NCBI GenBank assembly: GCA_029783825.1
Contig: JAREIK010000506.1
Location: 822,502 to 886,501 of the forward strand
Direction: 5' to 3'
Origin: Sapria himalayana
Lineage: Eukaryota; Streptophyta; Magnoliopsida; Malpighiales; Rafflesiaceae
DNA length: 64,000 nucleotides
Every line of letters starts with the position of its first letter. Positions within the stretch are counted from its first letter, which is position 1. Under the pieces are notes generated by a model. That model did no database searches. It worked only from the letters and a program-made list of their open reading frames with translations, and had not been told where the DNA came from. The position numbers and the translations under genes were made by a program. Shown one piece after another: positions 46,800 to 59,166 of this stretch.

Positions 46800-48330
46800 C
46801 AACTTTATATATGTGGTTATTTGTATTATTTTCATGATATGATTATAATTTATATTAGCTTTTAAATGAAATGATTTTACTAAATTATGTTTTTTATGAA
46901 ATTAGATGAATAATAGTGAAATTAGATCTAAATTGAGTATAATTGGTAGACTTGGTAGAAAGCTGAATTGGAGAAGTATAGGAAGGATAAAAAATTATAT
47001 TTTTAATGTTATGACTTGTTTACGCTAACTAGGACAGGCATGTTTGAGAAGTTCTAGTATCTTTTCTTAGGCACAATTATACAAGCAAGTCATGATAATC
47101 TTTGTATGCCACAATTCTATAATTTAATTATCACAATCTTTCACATTGCACTGTATTCTTCATAGTTGTGATATTATATTAGAGTTACGACCACATTAGT
47201 TTTAAAATATAAATTTGACTGTGATATTATTTCTATGTCATATAAACAAAGTACCATACTAGAATAAAAAGTTATAGTATTTTTCAATTTTGTGTCATAT
47301 TCATCACAGAGTTAAAAATCACACAACCAAATGATTTTTAGTCATGAAAATTTTTTTGGCCATGACTATATGTTCTAGAGAGTAATTATCTCGATTTAGA
47401 TATCCTTGTCACTACAACCTTGTGTTCCAAAGAGCAATTACCTAGACCTAGACTTGCCAAACATGTGTTATGTCAAACATGGTATTGAAATGGTACTTGG
47501 GTCATCCTATGTTGGTACGACTTCATGAGAGGTATTATAGGCATTGGCCAATGCCCAATTGGCTTAGTGCTGATTGGTAGTGGGCACTGGCTATTCTAGT
47601 CACTATTTACCATAGGCCACTACCTGACTGGCCCATGGCTAAGTGGTTATGTCAATGCTACTATGGAACTGACTTTTATTTTAAAGTTTAAACTTTAAAG
47701 TAAATTTTAATATTTTACCAATTAAAATGTTAAAATTAAACTACACTATAATCTATACTAAAATTAATAAAATTTTGAACTCACTTAAAACATATATTTA
47801 TTTTAAGTTTTGATTTTGTGGACTGACTAACAATTGGCCTAATAGGAGTATATGTGTGAATTACTCATAAATAAAATAATATCTAGTTTTGATAGTGAAA
47901 TACTGAGGGGATACCTATAAGGAGATTATCCTTGGCAGTGATAGTCCAAGAATGATATTCACCTTTTTTTCCAAGAGGTCACTTAGGTATCATCATGCTA
48001 ATCTATCATTCATTCAATAATTGAACATACTATTGAACAAATACTAAAGAAATATTATTACAAACAAGGAAATGCTCTAACACTAGACTCTAAATAGTAT
48101 CTTTTTGAAAACTTAGGTTTATTGATTCAACTAGATTAATATTTAATAAAATATTGATTACATAACTATCAATATGATATATGTGGGATCAATATATGAT
48201 CTTATATTTATTTTACTACTTATATGACTCATATACTTGTAAAACTATATTGGATGAGAGATATTTGCCTAATAAAGTTTTGGGATCATATCAATCAACA
48301 ATAAGATTTGACACACTCACAAAGTCAACA
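46800..48330 (+). repeat. LTR-like repeat, plus orientation, copy 4, with internal insertion
   Basis: Direct repeat of 43060-45420: 'TAGTGAAATTAGATCTAAAT' at 46914, 'GGTAGAAAGCTGAATTGGAG' at 46956, CATGAC-type block 47100-47440, outer end 47880-48330. An unrelated stretch of about 400 bp (about 47460-47870, with many TGGCC/GGCCA and TTGGC words) replaces or interrupts the middle. The outer end forms an inverted pair with 48370-48640. Confidence 0.55.
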
Positions 48331-48369
48331 TATTTTTAGTATCATTGCAACTTTGCTAGGGTGTTAGAC

Positions 48370-51300
48370 TTGTTGATTGATACAATCCCAAAACTTTATT
48401 AGTTGTTTATCTCTTATCCAATGTAGTCCTGCAAGTATATAAGTTATATAAGTAGTTAAATGGACGTAAATTTGGATATCAATCCTATAAGGTTTATGTT
48501 AGTAGTTTGAGCAATCAATATTGAATTAACTACTACATGAGTTAAGTCGATAAACTTGAATTTTTGAAAAGATATTTAAACTCTAGGGTTGGATTATTCT
48601 CTTGTGCATAATAATATTTATTTAGTGTTTGTTTAATATTATTTTCTATTATTGAACAAAGAGTACATTAGTATGAAAATATTTAAGTACCTATTGGTAT
48701 ATAAGATTTTCATCATCTGTGGACTATCATTTCCAATGATAATTACCTCTTTATTGTCCTTTCATTATTTCATCACTAAGCCCCATATTATTTTATTCAT
48801 GGGTCACTTGCATATCTACTATTTTCAGGTAAATTATCAACAATCCTTGAAGATTATTGAGAATAAACACTTCTATTCTTTGACTTCTAATATCTTAAAG
48901 ATACAAAATGATATGAAAATATATATTTTGAATATACTCATGATAATTATCATATTTCTTCACATGAATTCTACATATGGAAATCATACAAGAGAAATTG
49001 AGTAGTAAGATTATCACCATCACATGGATCATCTTTTGTCATGGCTAATATATGACTCACATAGTATGGTAAAACTATTTGGTTATATGTTCTACTTAAC
49101 CCCCATAACACTTGAGGTTGATTCTTCTAAAATATTTACAATGAATTGGTTATAAGTGTTTTCATGCTTTCAACTTAATAAGTGTCATACAAGTAATAAT
49201 TAAACTATCCCAATCTCGAATTTTCATGCATAGGTTTATCTCATGCGTTAAGGTTAAATGGAATGTTACTTTTTTTTTACCAAACTATGTGAGTGTATTC
49301 CATATCATACCTATCACCTCTACCATTACTATTATGCATAAACTTACAATATAGTGAAAATCCTAAAATTTAATTCTATATCACTTCCACATCCATCAAC
49401 ATCCAAATCATAGCATTAATATAAATATCAATCATATAAAATTATATATTTATCACACATGAGCATATAACTCAATCCTAGATCTCAATATAGCCTTATA
49501 TTAGAAAAAATTTTACTCAAGATATTTTAAGAGGCATTTAGTGGAATCAAGAGTTCCCATTATAAGATTAAGACATGAGGTATCTTACCTTGGATTTGCT
49601 TCTAATTGGGGATTATAATCATACTACATAGAATTTGTTGTATCTTTTGGCTTGAAATCCAATTTTCTCCTTCCACCTTTTTCTTTTCCTTCTATGTTAT
49701 TGCTTAAATATATTAAGGATTATATGAGATGGTTTTAGTTATAAGTCACAATACTAGCTTGAGGTCATAGCTTTCGTATATCCTCAGATCTTCTTTAGAG
49801 TATCAAATTCATGGCGACAATGAATACCATGACTCAAGTAACTCCTCTTGAGCATAATATTGTAGTCTAAAGAATGACCACAACTATAGCTAATTCTACT
49901 TAGGATAAAGTATTGTGGCACTGAAAATACCCATAATTGATATTTTATTTCTATAGCAAAATATCATGGTATTGAAAATAGCCACGACTAATTTATTTAC
50001 TCTCTATAATAGAAAGTTTTTGCATTGGAAATAGTCACCGCTTTGGTAATTTTTTTAGGGCACTAAGTTATGACAATTTACATAGTCATGACTAGAGTAA
50101 ATTCTCTCTAGAATAAATTGTTATGGTGAAAATTAATATTACAATACAAAATATTTAGTATTTTAGCTCTATAATGAATAAGTCACGATACAGAAATTTT
50201 TAGTTACTAATTATACTGATGGGATACTTGACTGTCACGACATAAAAAATAATATCATAGCTATTATATAGTAAAGATAGTGCATCCATAACTCTAAGAA
50301 AATGTCTCAGCCATGAGAATTGTTGTAGTAATAAATATAATTGTATTTTTAGTTTCGTTATTGCCATACTAGCACAATGAACCTATGATTTCCCTCATGT
50401 TTCATCAGTGGAAATCATATGCTCGAAACTAACTCATAGGGCTATCATCACCATATGATTACCTTTGAACATGCCTAGCACATAGCTTATCTATTATCTT
50501 CTTCCACTATGGTAGATGACTCACACACTAAAGGTGAAACTATGTAAAAACCTTCTATTTATCACCCAACATCCATTAAGGGTCCGTTCCTCTAAGACAT
50601 GAATAATGAATTGTCCTATGGGGTAGTTGTGCTTTCAGCTTCATAAGAACTATACTCACAATGATTAAATATACCTTGATTTTGGATTTTGGTATATGGG
50701 TTTGGCTTACAAGTCATGGTCGAAAGGACTGTCACTTCAATTCTTTCATACACATAAGTGTGTTTCATGGCTGACTTATCTTCATCTCCAACTAAAATCA
50801 TATATGAACCTACTAATAGCCAAAACTAAAGTCTTAGTTTTATTTAACTATGATGCCATTCATAACCAAACAAATTCAAAACAAAATATCATTCAAAAGG
50901 ATTAAAATAAGCATTCATCACATTCACACATAGATACATCAAACCATTCCTTGATTCTCATTTCAATCTAAAATTAGAAAGAATAATATATAAGATAAGA
51001 GTAAATTCATCTTGTACTAACCCATGTGTCAAATTTCAACCCTAGGGAGAATCTAGGTTTGAAAACCTAAATTCCCTCAAAACTTCTTCTATCTCACTTG
51101 GATGTTTCCTGAGAGTGGGTCGGACTGCATGCCAAAATAATGTGGTTTATGCTTATTTTTTATACTGCCCTTGTTGCTTATGGATCACCTTGAAATAAAG
51201 TTGGTCATCTTCCTTGAACCTCTAGTGGATTCCTTTTGGTTTCAAGTAATTTTCTTATATGCCCAATCATATGGTCTCAGTTTTTTACTTAGAAGTCACA

Positions 51301-52300
51301 ATACTAAATAAAAGTCATGACTTTGGCTTTTGGTTCTATAATATAAATTCATGATATTGGGTAAAAGCCATGGCCCTAGTCTCTTTCCTTTGATTGATGG
51401 TCATGATACTGAGAAAAGTTGTAGTAGCTTAATTAGGCTTTGTAACACAAAGGCATTGTATTGATGTAGGAGCATAACTTGATCATTTAGATTCTATATC
51501 ACAATGTCACAATACTAAATTTGGATACAATTTGTGCATTTCTATTTTATAACATGACGTCTTGGCATTGAAGAATGACCACGAATTTCATTTCTCTTGA
51601 GCCAAGAGTCAAAGTGTTTTTTGGGTGCAACTCAATATTTTGCTCTCTATAATATTTTGCAGCCAAAAGTTGCAATATCAAATCAATGTTATGACTTTGA
51701 CTTATGTATTTTATGTTTTAGTAAAGGAAAAATCATGGCATCTAGAGGCTACCATGGTTTTTAGTACCAATATTATACTTAGTTATTGTGGCATAGAATT
51801 AATAACATATCCAAAAAGTTGTTTATAGATAGTTTGACTATGATTCCAAAAAATCTTAGTAGCCAAAAGAATATATTTCATAGTAAAAGAAATGACATAC
51901 AAAGATTTTCACAACTATATTTATAGTAGAGTCATGACATACAAATATTTTTACAACTATGTATGTAGAATTTTGACTAAAAATACTAGTCACGACTAAT
52001 TTATAAGTACCCATAGGTATAATCAAGTCATAGTATGTCATATGCTGTGACCTGTGTGACTTTTTGTTGCCATTTTAGTCACCAACTCTACCGAGCTTTA
52101 CATTTTACACTTAAAACTATTATGATTTCATAATTATTCATTAAAATTCTCAAAATCTTAGTTTTTGTGAAATTATTATAAATAAAGTACTCTTTCAAAA
52201 AAGTATAATGTAAAAAACACATAAAATATCAAGTGTTATTTGATTTTTTTACATAATGAATAAATACTTTTACTAAAATCATTACTCATCCTCAAGAAAT
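48370..52300 (-). repeat. LTR-like repeat, minus orientation, extended copy
   Basis: Starts as the mirror image of the preceding block (TTGTTGATTGATACAATCCC against the complement of 48285-48305) and follows 20050-22340 through 'AGGTTTATCTCATGCGTTAA' at 49225 and the CATGAC-rich block 49750-50400. From about 50400 to 50800 a second copy of the AAATCATAC-type segment appears, and a further CATGAC block lies at 51290-52080, so the repeat is lengthened by internal duplication. GTCATGAC at 51314-51321 and 51931-51938. It ends near 52300, shortly before the chromovirus-like element. Confidence 0.55.
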
Positions 52301-52559
52301 CCACCCCCACTTACAAAAAAAAAGAACAATATCACATAATTTTCACATTGTCACAGCCACATCCAAATTCTTTCAAGTACAAAAAAATAGCACAAATCCA
52401 CATTTTCAAGGTGGTCACCAATATTATTTGCCTTTATGATCATCCTCCTTAAAGATAAAATTTGATATGGAGTACTCAAATAGTGGAAGCAAAGAAGATT
52501 GTATTTAAATCTCATATGGAACTTGATGCCTAATCTAATTTTAAAATCTTCATAATACT

Positions 52560-54900
52560 GAGGGCTTAGAAAAAAATATTTGCATTTTAATCATTTATTT
52601 GAATTGGAAAAATTGGTTAAATAAAAAGATATATAGTTTTTCAAAAAAAAATTTATGTAAAAAAATAATGTGGGGATTCGAAAATGGAGATTCATGATAT
52701 TAAATATACTAGATTTGATATTTTAGATAGAAAATTAGACCAATTTGAACCTATAGAAGTAATTTGGTCATTTAACTATAAAATGAAAGATACAATTTTC
52801 ATTTCTTTTATTTCTCTCTCTATTTTATGACTTATATCTTATTTATCTTATTATTATTTTAGTTCTCTAATGTTCTACCTCATCTCTTCATCAAAATCAT
52901 TGAAATAAAACACTACATTCAAGATTTTTGTCAAACTTTATCATATGAAGTGATTAAGCTCATGAACCCCTTATTTTAAACAAAAAAAAAATAGCTATGG
53001 AAATGTTTTAATCATTAAAAGGATTATTGGAATTCAATTTTGTTAATGTAATTTTATTTTCTTGATAAATTTTTTAAATTAGGATTGAAATTGTACAAAC
53101 TCTCAACCATATTTTTTGTTTTATTTTAGATTGAGTTTGAAATGTGATTATAAAGCTTATATTATAATATTGTAGCTAGGGATTGAGGTTTAAGGCTTGG
53201 AAAAGCTTGTTTAAGGTAGTAAATCTATAAACACTTATGTGAAATTTTATATTTTGCATTGTTAGTTATTTATAAATAGTTTTTGATGTCTCGTTTTATG
53301 AATGTTGTTATAAACATTTTGTATTGGTTTCCTTGTAAATGAGTTTCATTAAATTTAAATCTTTTAATTATGATATATAATTATTTGATAGAAACTCATA
53401 AACTTGACACAATAAAATAATTTTTTGATAAATTTTATAACTCATTTACCCATGTATTTTTTTAGACAAAAGTATTTTTCTAAGCATGAAAAAATATTAT
53501 TTGATTATGTGTAATTCTAATTGGTGCCAAAAATCATTATTGATAGATTATTTGGATAATTTTGAAATGGGATTATGATGATAGATATGTATAAAATCTT
53601 ATGAAAAACAATTTGATGATATATGAGCTATAAGATATTTTGAATGAAATTTGAATAATTTTGGAAAAAAATATCTTGGATATGAGATTTTAGTATTAGT
53701 CCCAACAAGAATAAAGAGGGCTAAGGGCCATAAAAATATTCATGGATGGCTAAAACTATAAGAATATCCATGGAGGAAGAGATTAGATATACCCTTAGGA
53801 TAATGATCCTAAATCTCTTTGTGCATTTGTGGTGGAGTCGTACTATATGGACGCAATCGTAGTTGAGTTGGAAACTAGTAAATATCTTGTGAGTCTTTAT
53901 ATCACGAGAGTGGGTGTGTGTCTTTTCCAATGGAGGTGGTAGCTGGGTTGGAGCTAGTAGGTTAGTTTTTCTCTCTATATATCTTTTTCTGGCCTAGTGG
54001 AGTCATGGTATGCATAAATTATATATGTTTATGAAAATGGGCTAGGAATTAAAAATGAATATTTTGAGAACTTACACACACCCAAATATTATAACCAAGT
54101 ATATATATAAATATATGTATGAATATTTCAAAAAATAATATTAAACTCTTATATAGTATATTACAAACCATATATGCCCATGGAGTAAAATATGTATTTT
54201 CTATATTTTCTTGAGATTTTCATATTAGGAATTTAGATGATTTTTGTTGTTCACACATATGTTTCCTAGGTTAAGAAAATGTTGATGGTCAAACCCATTT
54301 TTGAAACTTGTATATCTATGAGAGGGTTTTGGTGGTGCATTTAGATGATTTTTTTTTCAAACCTCATTTTATATTTGGTTATAGAGATCATTTTATGTAA
54401 ATGACTTTACTTTTATATATGAATATTTTAACTTGACGGCTTATGCATATTCATGATGTTCTCTGGAATTCAATCAATTTAGATGGCTAAATGTGAGAGA
54501 TCATGGCAAATTTTTTTACTTGCTTCCACTTAATTTTTGAGGTTGTGGATACTTTAGAAAATAAAACTAATATGAAAAATGGGAAGTGAAGAAGTTATTT
54601 TTGACTTGTCTATAGTTTTTTATAGACATGCAGTCGACCACAATAAATACTATTTATTGTACATATTTTTCTTTATTTTTTAATATAAATTTTTTTTGGA
54701 TCACTATTTTAATAAATGCTATACCATTTTTTTACACATACTTTATGAGTAATTTACTAAATTTATAAAAGCTCACCATTAAAAATGAAAAAACCCCTCA
54801 CATTAGATTTTAAAATATTTTAAATCCTATTAAATTTAACTAATCATACTAAGTATGCCATAGCTCCCGAGTGAGAGTGATGGGGTTTTATGATAGCTTT
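52560..54900 (+). repeat. 5' LTR of the Ty3/gypsy element (~2.3 kb)
   Basis: From TGAGGGCTTAG at 52560 it aligns with 59167-59799 over about 630 bp: for example TTTGATATTTTAGATAGAAA at 52709 against 59327 and 'GTAGCTAGGGATTGAGGTTT' at 53172 against 59780. The right end is set by a decayed primer-binding site, TGTTGTATCGGAGG near 54903 (compare TTGGTATCAGAGC). The many differences between the two LTRs indicate an old insertion. Confidence 0.65.
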
Positions 54901-55429
54901 TGTTGTATCGGAGGTAAATTTTTTAGAGTTGTATAGTGTATACATGAACAATTAAGTATGTTAGAATGATATGTCATTTTGACTTGTTTGTTTTTGTACT
55001 TTAAGTAATAAGCACTTATAGATTTATTTGTAATACTCTTTGGAGTGTGAGATATTAAATTTTATTATACTTAGTATGGTTTTTGATGAATCTTGAATCT
55101 CCTCTTTAGTTATTTCAAAGGTGTTTTTTTTATAGAAGCAAAGTATTAGTACTGAAAGAAGATGAGATGATGGTCTGGGACATCTAGCCTTGGAAAGAAG
55201 TGCTACACAATAACTCTAATAACCTCATCTTTGGCATGGTGGCCTTGAATATGATTCATGTGAGGCCATGCTAGAGGCTTTTCATGGAATGACAAATATA
55301 ATTGGCTAGATAGTGCAAGTTAATGCTGGTATACATAAAGCTGATGCACTAGTAGTTCTATAACTCATACAAGATAAGAAAGGGTACATAGGAGAATGTG
55401 CTAACTAAAAGAGTTTGAAAAGCAAAGTT

Positions 55430-55995
55430 CTTATTCATTTACTATTGATCCTAAATCAATGGTAATAGAATCATGGCTATGCATCATCAAGAAGAATATG
55501 GACAATAAGTGTATTTCATACGACTTTAGAGTTCCTATTGTGACTTCTTTGTTTCTAGTGGAAGCATACTTTCAGTGGGAATGTGTCTCCATAATTTAGG
55601 ATCTAACTCATTTAATATGGTTAGTGTTTGAAGATATCTTAAATGGGAAGTACTTTGGTAAGGCTCTAAAGGAAGAAAACGCCTTAGAGTTCAATAGGCT
55701 AGTATAGAAAAATATGAGTGTTGTCGAATATGAAATAATATTTTTTAGTTGACCCATTTTGCTCCTTACTTGGTTACCATAGAGGAGATAAAACCCCAAT
55801 GCTTTGAACAAGGAATCAAGCCATCTCTCTGCTTGAGGTTGGTAGCCTTGTGCATTCATGATTATGATGACTTGGTGAAACATGCCCTCTTAATGGAGAA
55901 AGATAGAGATATTGGCATGAGAATCTATGAGGATCACAAGAAGAAACTCAAAATGACTAAGAAATGTGGTTTGACTGGAGCTTCCATGTGAAAGA
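55430..55995 (+). pseudogene. Ty3/gypsy gag relic (Del/Tekay-like)
   Basis: Broken frames give V-E-S-W-L near 55468, then E-A-Y-F-Q-W-E and Y-F-G-K-A-L-K-E-E-N-A-L-E-F (about 55645-55700), then T-H-F-A-P-Y-L-V-T-I-E-E and F-E-Q-G-I-K-P-S-L in the open frame 55749-55991, ending with A-L-L-M-E-K-D. This is the usual order of the retrotrans_gag domain of plant chromoviruses (FLxGxAxxWW, F-x-KYFP, SRFAPxLV, RFExGLRPxLR). Stops at 55607 and near 55750. No zinc knuckle could be recognised after it. Confidence 0.75.
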
Positions 55996-56329
55996 AGTGA
56001 TCATGAACTTCTCATCCTACAAACTACCTCAGGGTTTGTTTCTATTGGTGGATCATGTGGTAGTAGCTATTTTTAGGTGGATTTCATTAATTCAAATGTT
56101 TTGGTTGAAGACAAGAAGGGCACATAAGGAAAATTGCCCTTATCCTTTCTACCTAGTGAAACCATAAGCAACTACTTTAGCATCAAGAGGTGATCTTTAG
56201 CTCAGTCCATAAACCTTCATGGTTCAAATCATCATAGCCTTCAATGCCCTTCTATTTCTAGTGCATCATAGGTGAGGAAGGATAAATAGAAAATGCCTAT
56301 GAATCAAGGATTAGCTTTTTTTTCATTTT

Positions 56330-56720
56330 ACCTACTCTAGAGGAGGAGCTAGGCACAAATGCTATGGTGGAAGGCAAGCTCCTTATTTCTAGTACTTGGG
56401 AATATGTTTTGTTTGATACTAGTCTTTCTTATTCTTGTATTTTCTACTTCTTTATAAATACTTTGGGTGTGAAACCTGAGAAGTTAGACACTAGTTTGTT
56501 TTTTGCTTCTCCATTTAGAAATTCATTTTTAGTAAGTATGGTGTATAAATATTGTGAGCTCCTCTTTGGAGATTTGTCTCTTTGTGTTGATCTTTAACTC
56601 TTATATTTTAATGGCTACGACAAAATCCTGGGAATGGATTGATTGTTAAAGTTTCATGTAGTTCTAGATTTTTATAGGAGGAAAGTCATATTTCAAGTTG
56701 GATAAATTCTTGTTTTATTA
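56330..56720 (+). pseudogene. Ty3/gypsy protease relic
   Basis: The open frame 56364-56597 contains V-L-F-D-T-S-L-S-Y-S-C-I, corresponding to the plant gypsy active site LxDTGAxHSFI with Gly changed to Ser, then L-G-V-K-P-E-K-L-D. After a short break it continues with K-I-L-G-M-D (56619), H-V-V-L-D-F-Y-R-R-K-V-I-F-Q, the normal lead into reverse transcriptase. One stop at the Trp after G-M-D (TGA). Confidence 0.75.
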
Positions 56721-56839
56721 AAAAGTGGAGCCAATCTTCATGACTTTAACTTGGTGGATAGACTTGTAGTGAGAAAGGTGAACAAAGCTTTTTATTTTTC
56801 TCTCTCGAACAAAGCAAAAGGAGGTGTAAAAATAAGACT

Positions 56840-57530
56840 TCTTAGTTATAAGTGCTAGTAGTGAAGTAGTTCGGTGATGTATTTTTTGAAGAGCTACATA
56901 GTTTGATGCCTCTAAAAAACTAAGTCAATTCCTATTCCTCCTTATCAAATGGTACTGGTTGAATTAAAAAAGATACAATGTCAACTTTAGGACTTGCTTG
57001 CTAAGGGATTCATATAATCTAGTATGTCACCATGTGTAACTCCTATTCTCTTTGTAAAGAAGTATGATGGATCACTATTATTGTATATACACTAAAAAAA
57101 GTTGAATCAAATGACAATTAAGAACAAGTATTCACTTTCTCATATAGAAGTCATTTTGACCAGTTGCATGAGCCTATATTTTCTCAAAAATAGAATTAAG
57201 AATGAGATATCACTAGTTGAGGGAAATAAAATGATGTACCTAAGATAGATGCAAGAGAAGAATGAGAAATATCTCCGATTAGTTTTGCGAACTCTTCATA
57301 AACATCAATTGTATGCAAAGTGGTCTAAGTGTGACTTATGGGGCACTAGTATTCAGTTTTTGAGTAATGTGATGACTAAGGAAAAGATTTCTATGAACCT
57401 TGAGAAGGTAAAGGTTGTGTTTGAGTTGCTGAGGTCAACTATAGTAATCAAGGTACATAGTTTGTTGGGTTTGGTAGGTTATTATCATCATTTTGTTAAA
57501 AAGTATTACTTTGTCATTAACTAATCTAAT
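56840..57530 (+). pseudogene. Ty3/gypsy reverse transcriptase relic
   Basis: Partial frames show S-P-C-V-T-P-I-L-F-V-K-K-Y-D-G-S (about 57040-57080), the standard SPxxxPVLFVKKKDGS segment, and then the C-terminal part in the open frame 57249-57524: L-Y-A-K-W-S-K-C-D-L-W, I-Q-F-L-S-N-V-M-T-K-E and H-S-L-L-G-L-V-G-Y-Y-H-H-F-V. The catalytic palm with the YxDD motif is missing: the sequence passes from the region before it (57190) straight to the thumb, so part of RT is deleted. Confidence 0.8.
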
Positions 57531-57534
57531 TAGG

Positions 57535-57995
57535 AAGAGCACTCGCTTTGAGTGAGATGAGAAATGTGAAACAACTTTTCAAGATTTCAAAAATAAGCTA
57601 GGTTCAGCCTTAATTATTGTTTTTTTAGATGACATATCACCTTATATAATTTTCATAGATATATTTTTAAATGACATAAGATGTATTCTTATGCAGAATG
57701 AAAGAGTCATTGCTTATGTGTTTAAATAATTGAAGCTACATGAGAAGAACTACCCTACACATGATATGGAGCTAGTAGCGGCTATCTTTGCCTTGATGTT
57801 TTGGATATGTTACTTATATGACATGAAGTTTCAAGTGTACTCGGATTATAATAGTCTCAAGTACTTGTTCACTCAGAAAGAACTCAAATTAAGGAATTGG
57901 TGGTAGATGGAATATCTAAAGAAATATGACTTTACACTATAATATCATCTAAACAAGGCTAATGTTGTGATTGATGCATTAAGCAGGAAGTGTCG
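57535..57995 (+). pseudogene. Ty3/gypsy RNase H relic
   Basis: Frames give C-E-T-T-F-Q-D-F-K-N-K-L, V-I-A-Y-V, H-E-K-N-Y-P-T-H-D-M-E-L-V-A-A-I-F-A-L, K-F-Q-V-Y-S-D-Y-N-S-L-K-Y-L-F and N-V-V-I-D-A-L-S-R-K. These are the usual RNase H landmarks (SRQLxxHExNYPTHDLELAAVVFALKxWRxYLYG, SDHKSLKYxFTQKELNxRQ, ADALSRK). Three stop codons (near 57726, 57904 and 57940) interrupt it. Confidence 0.82.
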
Positions 57996-58089
57996 TAAAA
58001 TTTTGGATTCTTTAAGAATTCAATTTTGGAATATAGTTTTTGTTATAGATGTTTTCGTGTTGCAAGAAGATGAAAAGCAATGACTATGA

Positions 58090-58920
58090 ATGTTATGATA
58101 GGGATACCGAGGACTTCTAGACAATGCTATGTCATTTGGATCATTATTAATATGTTGACTAAATTAGCATGCTTTTTTCCTAAATAGGTAAGTTACTCCA
58201 TGTGTATGTTTTGCGAGTTGTATATAAAAAAAGTTGTCCGATTACATGAAGTTTTAGTTTCTATTATTTCAGGTAAAGATTCTTGGTTTACTTTATGGTT
58301 TTGGCAAAAGTTTCATAAGGAACTTGGGACTTGGTTGAAGATGAGTAGAATATTTCACCCTCAAACATATGGATAATCATGCATACTATTCAAATCTTGG
58401 AAAATATACTTCATGCTTGTGTGCTTGAGTTTAAAGGTAATTGGGTCGAGCATCTACCATTAATTGAATTCATCTATAATAATAGCTTTTAGTCTAATAT
58501 TAGTATGACACATTTTGAAGCTTTGTATGATAGATATTGTAGGTCTATGGTGTATTGAAATTATTTGTGTGCACAGAATGAGCTTGAGCCATAACTAATT
58601 CATGTGACTATTTAAAAAAAATTTTATGTAGACAAAAGAAGAAGATTATTGGAATTTGAGGTTGGATATCAAGTTTTTCTCAAGGTATCTCTTCATAAGG
58701 GTATTTATTGATTTGAAAAAAAAAGGGAAGCTTATGCTAATGTATTTGATATCTTGAAGAGAATTGGATGGGTGGCTTGTGAGTTGATGCTACCACCAAA
58801 GTTTGTAGAAGTGCATGATGTGTTTCATGTTCCAATGATGAGGAAGTATCACCTGAACACTATTCATATGTCACATCATGTGGTGGTTCCCTTATATGAG
58901 GATGTTACATATTGAAAGGC
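58090..58920 (+). pseudogene. Ty3/gypsy integrase relic and C-terminal tail
   Basis: The core shows V-I-W-I-I-I-N-M-L-T-K-L-A, V-R-L-H-E-V-L-V-S-I-I-S-G-K-D-S-W-F (the second catalytic Asp is changed to Gly), [17 protein letters not shown], then broken frames to P-F/HFEALYDR near 58512. The zinc-binding HHCC part before it is missing. The tail has V-A-C-E-L-M-L-P-P-K and E-V-H-D-V-F-H-V-P-M-M-R-K-Y at 58770-58850, a classic end of the plant chromovirus integrase. Confidence 0.8.
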
Positions 58921-58952
58921 TTAAATAAATATTCTAGAAAAAGACCAAAGAG

Positions 58953-59060
58953 CTCAACAATAAAGTGATCCACCTAGTAAATGTTATGTGGCAAACCAAA
59001 AAACTAAGCAATAAGGTGATCCACCTAGTAAATGTTATATGGAAACATCATGGGGTGTAG
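58953..59060 (+). repeat. 51-bp in-frame tandem duplication in the integrase tail
   Basis: The coding text N-K-V-I-H-L-V-N-V-M/I-W starts at 58956 and again 51 bp (17 codons) later. It corresponds to the single NKxIPLVKVLWQHH segment in related elements. The two copies differ by a few bases. Confidence 0.8.
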
Positions 59061-59166
59061 GAAGCAATGTGGGATTGCTCAAATAAAATACAACAAAATT
59101 AAACTCATCTCTTCGAATAAGATAGTTTTAATTTTGAGGATGAAGTTCCAATAAGTGGGGTAGAGT

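Noticed and set aside
48652..49005. 117-codon plus-strand ORF
   Set aside because: It lies in an LTR-like block; the same place in the other copies is not open, and its frame is not conserved.
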